Origin: Cyanobium sp. M55B138
GTDB taxonomy: Bacteria; Cyanobacteriota; Cyanobacteriia; PCC-6307; Cyanobiaceae
Direction of reading: 5' to 3'
Assembly: GCA_018400215.1 (NCBI GenBank)
Contig: JAGYNF010000116.1
Span: 1 to 5,465, forward strand
Length of the DNA stretch: 5,465 nt
A model generated the notes under the pieces. It was given only the letters and a program-made list of their open reading frames with translations, did not search any database and had not been told where the DNA came from. The position numbers were made by a program, and so were the translations under genes. Positions 1 to 5,465 of the stretch are shown here, piece after piece (positions within the stretch are counted from its first letter, which is position 1; each line of letters starts with the position of its first letter).

Positions 1-1
1 T

Positions 2-688
2 CTCTTTGCCGCCTGCCAGCGCGCCGCCGTGAAGCGGTTGGTGTTTCTGTCGTTGCTGGATGCGGCCCGTCACCGCTCAGTGCCGCTGATGGACATCAAA
101 GCTTCCACCGAGCAGTGGCTCGAAGCCTCCGACTTTGACTACACCATCCTGCGGGGGGTGGCCTTCATGCAGGGCCTGATCAGCCAGTTCGCCATTCCGG
201 TGCTGGAGGGGCAGACGGTGTGGGTGAGCGGCACCCCCACGCCGATCGCCTACATGAACACCCAGGACATGGCCCGCTTCGCGGTGGCGGCCCTGGGGCA
301 CCCCGAGACGGCGCGGCGCGCCTTCCCGGTGGTGGGTCCGCGGGCCTGGAACACCGGTGAGATCACCCAGCTGTGTGAGCGCTTCACCGGCAAGGAGGCC
401 CGCATGTTCCGGGTGCCGCCGGCCCTGCTGCAACTGATGCGCGGCGTCACCAGCTTCTTTGAGGCCAGCCTCAACGTGGCCGAGCGGCTGGCCTTCGATG
501 CGGTAACCGGGGGAGGGGTGGCCCTCGATGCGCCGATGGAGGAGAGCTACGCCGCCTTTGGCCTCGATCCGGGCGAGACCACCGGGCTGGAGGCCTACCT
601 CAAGGAGTACTACGACACCATCCTCAAGCGCCTGCGCGAGATGGAGGCCGATCTCGACAAGGACGCCAAGAAAAAGCTGCCCTTCTGA
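2..688 (+). CDS. ycf39: Ycf39-like NmrA/atypical SDR photosystem II assembly factor, 5' end outside window
   Basis: The frame is open from base 2 to the TGA at 686-688. It gives about 228 residues, of which the GTG at 29 is only an internal valine. The protein matches what I remember of cyanobacterial Ycf39: VPLMDIKASTE near the left end, then DYTILRGVAFMQGLI, TPIAYMNTQDMARFAV, FPVVGPRAWNTGEI, and a C-terminus with FGLDPGETTGLEAYLKEYY. Full-length Ycf39 is about 320 residues, so roughly the first 90-100, with the Rossmann GxxGxxG dinucleotide-binding loop, lie upstream of the window. The extreme C-terminus is highly charged (KDAKKKLPF). In Synechocystis, Ycf39 joins Hlip proteins on the early PSII reaction-centre complex at the thylakoid and aids chlorophyll delivery to D1; that role is family knowledge, not seen here. 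The next gene follows on the same strand after about 60 bases and may be co-transcribed. Family assignment is very secure. Confidence 0.93.
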   Translation, partial: LFAACQRAAVKRLVFLSLLDAARHRSVPLMDIKASTEQWLEASDFDYTILRGVAFMQGLISQFAIPVLEGQTVWVSGTPTPIAYMNTQDMARFAVAALGHPETARRAFPVVGPRAWNTGEITQLCERFTGKEARMFRVPPALLQLMRGVTSFFEASLNVAERLAFDAVTGGGVALDAPMEESYAAFGLDPGETTGLEAYLKEYYDTILKRLREMEADLDKDAKKKLPF

Positions 689-748
689 GCAGTCCGGCTG
701 GTGCATCTGTACCATTGCCGTCGTGATTCCAGCAGTGAGGCGGCGCCC

Positions 749-964
749 ATGTCGGTGGTTCAGATCAAAAACCTGCAGCGCCGCCTGGCGAATCTCGAGA
801 GTGAGGCCAGCGACGAACTCACCCGTGTCTGCGGCCATGAGCTCTGGCAGAGCCTGGGCTTTGATGCCTTCGACAGCCTCGAGGATCCCGATCGCCGGGC
901 CCGGGCCAACTACTACTACGGCCAGCTGCAGACGGCGCGGGAACTGCGGGATGTGCTCGGCTAA
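749..964 (+). CDS. Small conserved-looking hypothetical protein, 71 aa
   Basis: I do not recognise a named family. The ATG at 749 is preferred because GTGAGG at 735-740 is a good ribosome binding site eight bases upstream. A GTG at 701 would add 16 low-complexity residues and has no such site. The 71-residue product is soluble, acidic to neutral and almost entirely helix-favouring. It has a heptad-like N-terminus (MSVVQIKNLQRRLANLE), a central HELWQSLGFDAFDSL segment, and a tyrosine triplet in ARANYYYGQLQ (residues 52-61) before a helical end. No signal peptide, membrane span or metal-binding cysteine cluster is visible; there is a single Cys at 28. It follows ycf39 by about 60 bases on the same strand, so read-through from ycf39 is plausible, and its stop lies 14 bases from the convergent rluE stop. 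GC-rich codon use matches its neighbours. It is probably a real gene of unknown function. Confidence 0.65.
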   Translation: MSVVQIKNLQRRLANLESEASDELTRVCGHELWQSLGFDAFDSLEDPDRRARANYYYGQLQTARELRDVLG

Positions 965-978
965 AGCGGCCAAGCCCC

Positions 979-1599
979 CTACCCGCTTCGCCTGAGCTGC
1001 TCGAGCCGCTCCTGCTCCCCTGGGCTGGCGGGCCGCCATTGGCCCGGCGCCAGGCCGGCGAGCGTCAGGGGTGGTTGGCCGTCCATCAGGTCGATCGCCA
1101 TGCGGATCAGCCGCAGGGTGGGGAAGCCCACCGCCGCCGTCATGCGCCGCACCTGGCGGTTGCGCCCCTCGCGCAGCTCCAGCTGCAGCCAGCTGGTGGG
1201 CACCTGTAGCCGGTGGCGAATGGGCGGCTGCCGCTCTGGCAGGGCTGCGGCCCCCACCTCGGCGGCCGTGAGCGGCCGGGCCTTGGCGGGCCGGGTGCGC
1301 TGGCCCTGGATGGTCACGCCCAGGGTCAGCTGTTGGATCGCTTGGCTGGAGGTGGCAAGCTCACCCTCCACCTGCACCCAGTAGCGGCGCCAGTGGCCGA
1401 AGGCCGGATCGGTGAGGCGCTGCTGCAGCCGGCCATCGGCGGTGAGTAGCAGCAGCCCCTCGCTATCGGCATCGAGGCGGCCGGCGGCATACACATCCGG
1501 CACCGGGATGAAGGGCGCCAGGCTGGTCCAGCGACTGCCCGGCTCCGGGGTGAACTGGCTGAGCACCCCGTAGGGCTTGTGGAACAGCAGGGTCGACAG
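979..1599 (-). CDS. rluE: RluE-like 23S rRNA pseudouridine synthase (RsuA/RluB/E/F family), probable CTG start
   Basis: This enzyme isomerises a uridine in 23S rRNA to pseudouridine; E. coli RluE acts at U2457. Numbering from the GTG at 1566, the catalytic motif AGRLDADSEGLLLLT is at residues 28-42 with catalytic Asp32. The substrate-binding core PPIRHRLQVPTSWL is near 114-127, and the family signature EGRNRQVRRMTAAVGFPTLRLIR is at 133-155. There is no S4 domain, as in RluE itself. The frame continues upstream of that GTG as STLLFHKPYG, which aligns with the conserved N-terminus of RluE (LLFNKPYDVL in E. coli). No ATG, GTG or TTG lies between it and the in-frame TGA at 1609-1611. I therefore place the start at the CTG at 1597-1599; CTGs at 1590 and 1587 are alternatives. 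No Shine-Dalgarno is evident. The exact target base in this organism is inferred from homology. Confidence 0.9.
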   Translation of the reverse strand: MSTLLFHKPYGVLSQFTPEPGSRWTSLAPFIPVPDVYAAGRLDADSEGLLLLTADGRLQQRLTDPAFGHWRRYWVQVEGELATSSQAIQQLTLGVTIQGQRTRPAKARPLTAAEVGAAALPERQPPIRHRLQVPTSWLQLELREGRNRQVRRMTAAVGFPTLRLIRMAIDLMDGQPPLTLAGLAPGQWRPASPGEQERLEQLRRSG

Positions 1600-1625
1600 G
1601 GCTGGTGTTCAGGGCTGGGGTGGAC

Positions 1626-1712
1626 TCAGGACTGGCGTGCCCTCCACAGGTTCACCACGCCGATGGAGAGCAGCAGCAGGCCCAGGTCCATCGACAGGGG
1701 GGGCAGAACCAT
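1626..1712 (-). CDS. Possible 28-aa single-span membrane microprotein
   Basis: A short ORF runs from the ATG at 1710-1712 to the TGA at 1626-1628. It encodes MVLPPLSMDLGLLLLSIG followed by VVNLWRARQS. The middle is one uninterrupted hydrophobic stretch of about 17 residues ending at Trp. The basic tail RAR fits a positive-inside single span with the N-terminus outward. It lies on the rluE strand, with 26 bases between its stop and the proposed rluE CTG, so it could be the first gene of a two-gene unit. Against it: no Shine-Dalgarno is visible, it is very short, and hydrophobic runs can arise by chance from GC-rich antisense sequence. The longer version of this frame, starting at 1892, overlaps infA and is not credible. 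I cannot match it to a known photosynthetic small subunit. Confidence 0.3.
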   Translation of the reverse strand: MVLPPLSMDLGLLLLSIGVVNLWRARQS

Positions 1713-1811
1713 GGGGGAGCCGAGAAGGAGGCCAGACCCTATCGCCCTCGGTGCTGGGGCGCGGCGCCGCTTAAGCTGAATGACTGCCGTGAACCGATTT
1801 GAGCCCCCTGC

Positions 1812-2081
1812 ATGATTGAGACCTCTGGTGTGATCGAGAAGGAGCAGGGCAACGGGTTTTACCTGGTGACCCTGGAGCAGCCTGCCGGTCACCAGTGCCT
1901 CTGCCGTGCGGCCGGGAAGCTCACCAAGTTCCGCATCAAACTGCTCGCCGGCGACAAGGTGCTGGTGGAGATCAGCCCCTACGACCTCACCCGCGGCCGC
2001 ATCACCTACCGGGAGCGCAACGTAGGTGCCTCTGGCCCACGGCCCGGGGGCAATCGGCCGGGCGGCCCGAGGCGTCGCTAA
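1812..2081 (+). CDS. infA: Translation initiation factor IF-1, picocyanobacterial divergent type
   Basis: IF-1 binds the A site of the 30S subunit during initiation. The 89-residue product is an S1/OB-fold protein. It shows GVIEKEQGNGFYLVTLE (6-22), AAGKLTKFRIKLLAGDKVLVE (33-53) and SPYDLTRGRITYRER (55-69). These parallel the canonical IF-1 pattern of GKMRKNYIRILTGDKVTVE and TPYDLSKGRI. The ATG is fixed by an in-frame TGA four codons upstream (1800-1802). No Shine-Dalgarno is present, since the bases before the ATG are pyrimidine-rich. Compared with the 71-73 residue norm it lacks the usual MAKED start. It carries a Gly/Pro/Arg tail (residues 72-89, ending GGPRRR) and has two cysteines (29, 31) in HQCLCR. 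It is outside any ribosomal-protein cluster here. It is divergent from the rluE unit and converges with the NTRC gene. Confidence 0.92.
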   Translation: MIETSGVIEKEQGNGFYLVTLEQPAGHQCLCRAAGKLTKFRIKLLAGDKVLVEISPYDLTRGRITYRERNVGASGPRPGGNRPGGPRRR

Positions 2082-2093
2082 GCGCAGCGGGCC

Positions 2094-3500
2094 TCAGGCG
2101 TGCACGCCCAGCTGGGCTTCGATGGCCGCCTTGAACTCGCTGCGCTGCTTCACCCCCTTGAACTGCTGTTTGAGTTCCTTCTGAACGAACAGCTGCACGG
2201 TGGGGGTGCCGGTGACGCCGGCCTGCAGCGCGATCTCCTGGTCGGCCTCGATGTCGATCTCCACGCCCTGGGCGGCACCACCGAGCTCATCCAGCACCCG
2301 CTTGAGCTGGGGCTTGAGCACGTGGCAGGGGCCGCAGGTGGGGGAGGTGTACACCACCAGCAGGGGCTTGCTGCTGTCGTGGTAGAGCTTGCGCAGGGCG
2401 TAGCCCCCTTTTTGCCAGAGGGCGTTGGCATCGAAGTTGGCCTCGTCGCTCTCGGCGGTGCGCTTGGGCTCGCCCACCTCCTGGGGCTCCACCTGCTCAC
2501 GCTTCACCTCCACCGCGAGGTTGTGGTGGCTGAGCCAGCGCTCGGCCGCCAGGGCCGCCTGGCAGCCGCTGCCGGCGGCGGTGATGCCCTGGCGCCACTC
2601 GGCGTCGGCCACATCGCCGGCGGCGAACACCCCCTCGATGCTGGTTTCGGGCCGGCCCGGCTGGGTCACCAGGTAGCCGTGGCTGTCCACCTCCAGCTGG
2701 CCGCGCACCAGGCGGGTGTTGGGGGTGTGGCCGATGGCATAGAAGAGGCCCTTCACGGCCAACTCCTCGCTGGCGCCACTGGCCACATCGCGCAGGGTGA
2801 TGGCCTCGAGCCAGTCGCTGCCGCTGCAATCGGCCACCTGCCGCTGCCAGTGCACGGTGATGTTGGGGTTGGCGAGCACCCGGTCGGCCATGGCCTTGCT
2901 GGCGCGCAGCTTGTCGGTGCGCACGATCAGGTGCACATGGTCGCCGTATTTGGTGAGGTACACGGCTTCTTCGCAGGCGGAGTCGCCGCCGCCCACCACG
3001 GCCACGGCCTGGTTGCGGAACTGGGGGGTGGCGCCATCGCAGATGGCGCAGGCGCTGATGCCGCTGCTCCAGAAGCGCTCCTCCTGGGGCAGACCGAGCC
3101 GGTTGGCGCTGGCGCCGGTGGCCAGGATCACGCTCTGGGCCTGATAGGTCACGCCGTCGGCCGTGATCCGGAACGGCCGCTGCGACAGGTCGATGGCGGT
3201 GGCATCGGCCAGCACCAGGGTGGTGCCCCAGCGCTCGGCCTGGGCCTTCATGCGGTCCATCAGGTCGGGGCCGAGGATCCCGTCCGGGAAGCCCGGATAG
3301 TTCTCCACGTGGGTGGTGGTCATCAGCTGCCCGCCAGGGATGCCGCCGTCCTGGAAGCCCGTGATCATCAGGGGATTGAGGTTGGCCCGGGCGGCGTAGA
3401 GGGCGGCGGTGTAGCCGGCGGGGCCGGAACCCACGATCACCAGGTTCTCAACGCCTGGACGGACACTCTCAGGACGGGGAGCGGGGTGCGCTGCAGGCAC
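2094..3500 (-). CDS. trxB: NADPH-thioredoxin reductase fused to C-terminal thioredoxin (NTRC)
   Basis: The 468-residue protein is a bifunctional NADPH-dependent thioredoxin system on one chain. In cyanobacteria and chloroplasts it chiefly reduces 2-Cys peroxiredoxins and supports redox control in the dark or under stress (family knowledge). Reductase part: FAD-binding VIVGSGPAG (21-29), redox-active CAIC (151-154), NADPH-binding VVGGGDSA (168-175) and FAAGD (292-296). A charged linker of about 30 residues (roughly 330-357) precedes the thioredoxin domain. That domain has [13 protein letters not shown] (385-397, CGPC at 389-392), the acidic EIDIEAD segment, and the cis-proline loop GTPT (P433). 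All catalytic residues are present, so it looks fully functional. The start is a GTG at 3498-3500; an in-frame TAA two codons upstream excludes extension, and no later start precedes the FAD motif. No good Shine-Dalgarno is seen. Only 12 bases separate its stop from that of convergent infA. Confidence 0.97.
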   Translation of the reverse strand: MPAAHPAPRPESVRPGVENLVIVGSGPAGYTAALYAARANLNPLMITGFQDGGIPGGQLMTTTHVENYPGFPDGILGPDLMDRMKAQAERWGTTLVLADATAIDLSQRPFRITADGVTYQAQSVILATGASANRLGLPQEERFWSSGISACAICDGATPQFRNQAVAVVGGGDSACEEAVYLTKYGDHVHLIVRTDKLRASKAMADRVLANPNITVHWQRQVADCSGSDWLEAITLRDVASGASEELAVKGLFYAIGHTPNTRLVRGQLEVDSHGYLVTQPGRPETSIEGVFAAGDVADAEWRQGITAAGSGCQAALAAERWLSHHNLAVEVKREQVEPQEVGEPKRTAESDEANFDANALWQKGGYALRKLYHDSSKPLLVVYTSPTCGPCHVLKPQLKRVLDELGGAAQGVEIDIEADQEIALQAGVTGTPTVQLFVQKELKQQFKGVKQRSEFKAAIEAQLGVHA

Positions 3501-3573
3501 GGCTTAAGCGGAGCGAGTATGAGTTGAGCCTAGGCGATGGCTCCCTGCGCTGACGGCATGTTGGTGCTTGGCT

Positions 3574-3837
3574 TCAGATCTCCAGCAGTCCGTCGGTTTC
3601 GGGGCTGCTGCCCCGGCCACTGCCCGTGCCGGGCAGCAGCTCGTGGAGGTTGCGGGGCAGCATCAGCACGCTGGGGTCGAGCAGCTCCGGGTGCTCTTCC
3701 AGGCACACCAGCCACTCGCGGAATTCTTCGGTGAGGGCGTAGCTCTCCTCGTAATGCTCGAGGGCATCGAGGGTGGCTCGGCGGGCCAGGGCCCAACTCA
3801 CGGCAACGGTGAGTCGGCGATTCACTGCGGCGTCCAT
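3574..3837 (-). CDS. Hypothetical protein, about 87 aa, family not recognised
   Basis: The frame ends at the TGA at 3574-3576. I prefer the ATG at 3835-3837, giving MDAAVNRRLTVAVSWALARR..., because GGAG at 3848-3851 (minus strand) sits nine bases upstream. The ATG at 3852 (five residues longer) is a close alternative. A start at 3906 would add a Pro-rich stretch with no support. The product has an amphipathic helical N-terminus (AAVNRRLTVAVSWALARRAT), a central acidic helical region rich in Glu and aromatics (LEHYEESYALTEEFREWLVCLEEHPELLD), and a Gly/Ser-rich, probably disordered C-terminus (GTGSGRGSSPETDGLLEI). No transmembrane span or known motif is seen. It lies upstream of the NTRC gene on the same strand, 73 bases away, so the two may share a transcript. 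Normal GC-rich codon use supports a real gene, but I assign no function. Confidence 0.62.
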   Translation of the reverse strand: MDAAVNRRLTVAVSWALARRATLDALEHYEESYALTEEFREWLVCLEEHPELLDPSVLMLPRNLHELLPGTGSGRGSSPETDGLLEI

Positions 3838-3928
3838 GATCCGCGACTCCATTGTTCTGCCCACGTTGCCGGGGGGTTGGCGGATCGGCGGTAGTGGTTG
3901 ACACAACGTTGCAAAGTTTCTTTAGCAG

Positions 3929-3956
3929 TTGCAGCGGAAATGCTTCGTTATATAAA
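3929..3956 (+). promoter_or_regulatory. Candidate promoter in AT-rich intergenic island (either strand)
   Basis: The island at about 3898-3985 is much more AT-rich than the rest of the window. On the plus strand TTGCAG (3929-3934) is followed after 16 bases by TATAAA (3951-3956). On the minus strand the same spot reads TATAAC (3947-3952), which would place a start site about 100 bases before the ATG of the 3574-3837 gene. An eight-base palindrome, TTATATAA, sits at 3948-3955. A perfect TTGACA at 3898-3903 (+) has no matching -10. The minus-strand reading makes better sense because that gene and NTRC need a promoter, although no good -35 accompanies it. Confidence 0.35.
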
Positions 3957-3991
3957 GTTCGATCGTCGCAATTGGTTGCTTTCGCAGGAGT

Positions 3992-4049
3992 CTGGGCAGC
4001 GCAGAGGAGGCTGGCCAGATCACTGGACAGCTCAGAGGAAGCTGGGCAG
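3992..4049. repeat. Four spaced copies of CTGGNCAG
   Basis: CTGGGCAG occurs at 3992-3999, CTGGCCAG at 4011-4018, CTGGACAG at 4023-4030 and CTGGGCAG at 4042-4049. The start-to-start spacings are 19, 12 and 19 bases. The second and fourth copies share a longer 17-base unit (4002-4018 and 4033-4049) with 15 of 17 identical bases. The last copy lies in the final codons of the helicase fragment; the others lie just beyond its stop. Function is unknown: it could be a protein-binding cluster, a small tandem duplication of the gene end, or chance. Confidence 0.45.
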
Positions 4050-5246
4050 CTGCGGGCCCCGCACGTTCAGCACGGCACCGGCCCGTGCATCGATGGCCTG
4101 CAGGGGGAGTTGGCCGCTGCTGGCGCCGGCTGGCTCTGGGGCGCCCAGGGACTGCGGCCGTGGCCGCAGCAGGTAGGGCTCACTCAGCGACCAACTGCGG
4201 GCGTAGCTGATCAACAGGGGGTCGGCAGGGGCATACACGTAGGAGGGCTGGCGCGGCACGGGCTCCAGCCCGGAGCGCTGCCCATCCATCCGCACCGCCC
4301 GGGTGATGCCCTGCACGAAGCGACTGCGGGTCACCACCGTGGTGAGGTAGGCCACCACCCGCACCCGGGGCGCGTCAAACCCCTCGGCGCACATGTCGAT
4401 GCTCACCAGCCAGTCGGCGCCGCCGGCCCGGAAGGCGGCCAGTCGGGCGGGGGCTTCGGGATCCTGGGAGTGCACCAGGTGCACCTGGTCGCCCTGTTCC
4501 TCCAGCAGCTGGCTGATCTGGCGGGCGTGGGCGATGTCCCGGGCGATCACCAGACCGCCAGCACCGGGATGCTGCTCGCGCAGGCGCTCCAGCCGGCGCC
4601 GGGCCCCCAGCAGCAGCCGCAGGGCAATGGCACTGCCATCGCCGAGCTGGATGGCGCGGCGCAGGTTGCGGGCCCGCCAGCTCTCCCGGGTCTCGGCGGA
4701 GAGGGGGGAGGTCTCGCTGTCGCCGCCGCCAGGTCGCCCATGGTCGACCCAGCCATCCTGGAAGCGGAATTCAAGCGGGCGCACATCGCCGGCGGCGATC
4801 AGCTGCCGCGGCTCCACGCTCAGGTCGGGAATGATGTGCTCCACCAGCTGGTCGCCCTCCCGCAGCCGCTGGCGGCGGGCGGCGCAGAAGGCCAGGTTGT
4901 CGGCCCGGAAGGGGGTGCCGGTGAGGCCAAGGCGCAGGGCGGCCGAGCCGGTGACCCGGCTGAAGGCATGGCCCCAGGCAGCGGCTTCGGGTTCATCGGG
5001 ATCGAGGCCGAGGTGGTGCACCTCGTCGGCGATTGCCAGCCAGGAGCCCAGGGCGGCGTTGGGCCACTGTTGCTCCAGCCGGTGGCGGTGGCGTGCGGCG
5101 CTCTGGTAGCTGAGCAGCAGGCCATGCCAGCTGGGGTCGGCGGCCAGCTCGGCGGCGCCCAGGCCGTGGTCCCACGCGCGCAGGTCGAGTCCCAGCCGGG
5201 TCGCCGCCTGTTGCCACTGGCCGCCGATCGAGGTGCGCAGGTTCAT
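4032..5246 (-). CDS. DEAD/DEAH-box superfamily 2 helicase, N-terminally truncated (no Walker A)
   Basis: The 404-residue frame shows the helicase series from motif II on. DEVHHLG is at 74-80 (motif II), LTGTPFR at 108-114 (motif III) and [13 protein letters not shown] at 281-293 (motif IV-V region). QGITRAVR at 312-319 resembles motif VI (QxxGRxxR). [14 protein letters not shown] (231-244) is the usual start of the second RecA-like domain. This order fits the SSL2/type-I-restriction-like DNA/RNA helicase group. Motif I (GxGKT) and the Q-motif region are absent, and helicase-like sequence begins only around [13 protein letters not shown] (8-20). The ATG at 5244-5246 lies in unrelated AT-richer sequence, and the opposing glycosyltransferase fragment follows. 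Without Walker A it should not hydrolyse ATP, so it is most likely a decaying remnant. Nevertheless over 400 codons remain open, which suggests recent damage. TATAAT ten bases upstream of the ATG could by chance allow expression. Full-length function is unknown. Confidence 0.85.
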   Translation of the reverse strand: MNLRTSIGGQWQQAATRLGLDLRAWDHGLGAAELAADPSWHGLLLSYQSAARHRHRLEQQWPNAALGSWLAIADEVHHLGLDPDEPEAAAWGHAFSRVTGSAALRLGLTGTPFRADNLAFCAARRQRLREGDQLVEHIIPDLSVEPRQLIAAGDVRPLEFRFQDGWVDHGRPGGGDSETSPLSAETRESWRARNLRRAIQLGDGSAIALRLLLGARRRLERLREQHPGAGGLVIARDIAHARQISQLLEEQGDQVHLVHSQDPEAPARLAAFRAGGADWLVSIDMCAEGFDAPRVRVVAYLTTVVTRSRFVQGITRAVRMDGQRSGLEPVPRQPSYVYAPADPLLISYARSWSLSEPYLLRPRPQSLGAPEPAGASSGQLPLQAIDARAGAVLNVRGPQLPSFL

Positions 5247-5248
5247 AA

Positions 5249-5275
5249 ACTGGTGTATTATACATCACACTGGTG
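5249..5275. repeat. Direct repeats ACTGGTG flanking a TGTATTATACA palindrome
   Basis: ACTGGTG is found at 5249-5255 and again at 5269-5275, twenty bases apart. Between them, TGTATTATACA is an inverted repeat with five-base arms around a single central T. The minus strand reads a perfect TATAAT at 5257-5262, whose spacing to the helicase ATG is ten bases. Palindromes of this look are common as operators of small toxin-antitoxin promoters (general knowledge, not proof). No antitoxin or toxin gene is visible here. Confidence 0.4.
5257..5262 (-). promoter_or_regulatory. Possible -10 element (TATAAT) before helicase fragment
   Basis: The minus strand carries a perfect TATAAT in sequence belonging to neither flanking gene. 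No convincing -35 hexamer occurs 16-18 bases upstream. Transcription would begin only a few bases before the ATG at 5246, giving a nearly leaderless message. It may be a leftover promoter from a lost gene. Confidence 0.3.
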
Positions 5276-5286
5276 GAACTCGTACC

Positions 5287-5465
5287 GATCCCACCATTTT
5301 TCTCGCCCTGCTCCAGGCCTCCTGGGTGCACGTGTATCTCAGCTACCCCTTTGTGTTGGGCTGGAGCCTGCTGGAGGCGATGGCCTGCGGCTGTGCGGTG
5401 GTGGGCTCCGCCACCGCACCGGTGCAGGAGGTGATCGAGCATGGCCGCAACGGCCTGCTGGTGGA
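5287..5465 (+). CDS. Glycosyltransferase (GT4-like) C-terminal fragment, 5'-truncated, continues beyond window
   Basis: The frame beginning at about 5287 reads [20 protein letters not shown], then [39 protein letters not shown], and runs off the right edge. This is the nucleotide-sugar-binding half of a GT-B fold glycosyltransferase of the HVYLTYPFVLSWSLLEAM type, which is common in cyanobacteria. The Glu of LLEAMA is encoded at 5374-5376. The N-terminal acceptor domain and the start of the second domain are missing; upstream is a short AT-rich scar and then the opposing helicase fragment. The frame stays open leftward through the scar, so a GTG at 5233 or the in-frame GTG at 5326 could be called as a start, but neither gives a complete enzyme. 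From memory, relatives have SWS and SDTAPV where this has GWS and SATAPV, which hints at relaxed selection. It is probably a remnant rather than a working gene. Confidence 0.82.

Noticed and set aside
77..1039. 320-codon open frame on the minus strand opposite ycf39 and the 71-aa gene
   Set aside because: It spans two real plus-strand genes and the end of rluE, and has shadow-type composition rich in Gly, Ala, His and Arg with no motif.
1626..1892. 88-codon version of the small membrane ORF
   Set aside because: Its N-terminal part overlaps the start of infA in antisense and is Arg/Pro-rich filler. Only the last 28 codons look protein-like.
2100..3527. 475-codon open frame on the plus strand, antisense to NTRC
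   Set aside because: It is an antisense shadow produced by GC-rich third positions. The product is low-complexity Gly/Ala/His/Leu, while the minus frame has every NTRC motif.
4051..4061. GCGGG-C-CCCGC inverted repeat as a terminator
   Set aside because: The loop is one base, there is no T-run on either side, and it lies within helicase codons.
3898..4176. 92-codon plus-strand ORF starting in the AT-rich island
   Set aside because: It runs antisense into the helicase, has no recognisable domain, and changes to Gly/Arg/Pro/Ser shadow composition once inside the helicase gene.
4393..5109. 238-codon open frame on the plus strand opposite the helicase
   Set aside because: Ser/Arg/Ala-rich composition typical of an antisense frame. 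The helicase motifs are on the minus strand.
5222..5290. Insertion-sequence end or integrase attachment site at the scar
   Set aside because: There are no terminal inverted repeats of useful length, no transposase or integrase gene and no tRNA end. The direct repeats are only seven bases, too little to name an element.
1..5465. HIP1 octamer (GCGATCGC), tRNA genes, CRISPR repeats, transposase genes
   Set aside because: None was found by reading. GATCGC-containing near-matches occur, but no perfect HIP1, cloverleaf, spaced repeat array or transposase motif.

Overview
The window looks like a piece of a high-GC unicellular picocyanobacterium (Cyanobium / marine or freshwater Synechococcus type). 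The case rests on four genes: a Ycf39 photosystem II assembly factor, an NTRC-type thioredoxin reductase fused to thioredoxin, a short divergent IF-1 beginning MIETSGVIEK, and a RluE-type pseudouridine synthase. All four have strongly GC-biased third positions. No RNA genes, CRISPR array or intact mobile element were seen.

Left part (1-2100), housekeeping. The 3' two thirds of ycf39 (+) is followed by a 71-codon conserved-looking small gene (+). The rluE-like gene (-) converges on it. Its family-conserved N-terminus is encoded upstream of the first GTG, so a CTG start is likely. Upstream of rluE on the same strand is a possible 28-codon single-membrane-span ORF. Divergent from these is infA (+).

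Middle part (2094-3840). The NTRC gene (-) converges with infA, with only 12 bases between the stop codons. Upstream of it on the same strand is a small unidentified gene (-). Next to that lies an AT-rich intergenic island (about 3898-3985) with promoter-like hexamers, and then four regularly spaced copies of CTGGNCAG at the 3' end of the next gene.

Right part (4032-5465), the accessory and rearranged end. A superfamily 2 DEAD/DEAH helicase (-) keeps motifs II to VI but has lost its N-terminus, including Walker A. Head to head with it is the C-terminal part of a family-4-like glycosyltransferase (+), also missing its N-terminus. About 70 bases of AT-richer sequence between them belong to neither gene and contain a perfect TATAAT and a small palindrome flanked by direct repeats. 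This is best read as a deletion/recombination scar, or less excitingly as an assembly junction.

The left genes serve general functions (PSII assembly, rRNA modification, translation initiation, NADPH-linked redox control) and do not form one pathway. I see no convincing new multi-gene system. The points most worth a second look are the head-to-head truncation scar, the non-canonical rluE start with its small upstream ORF, and the AT-rich island with its repeat cluster.
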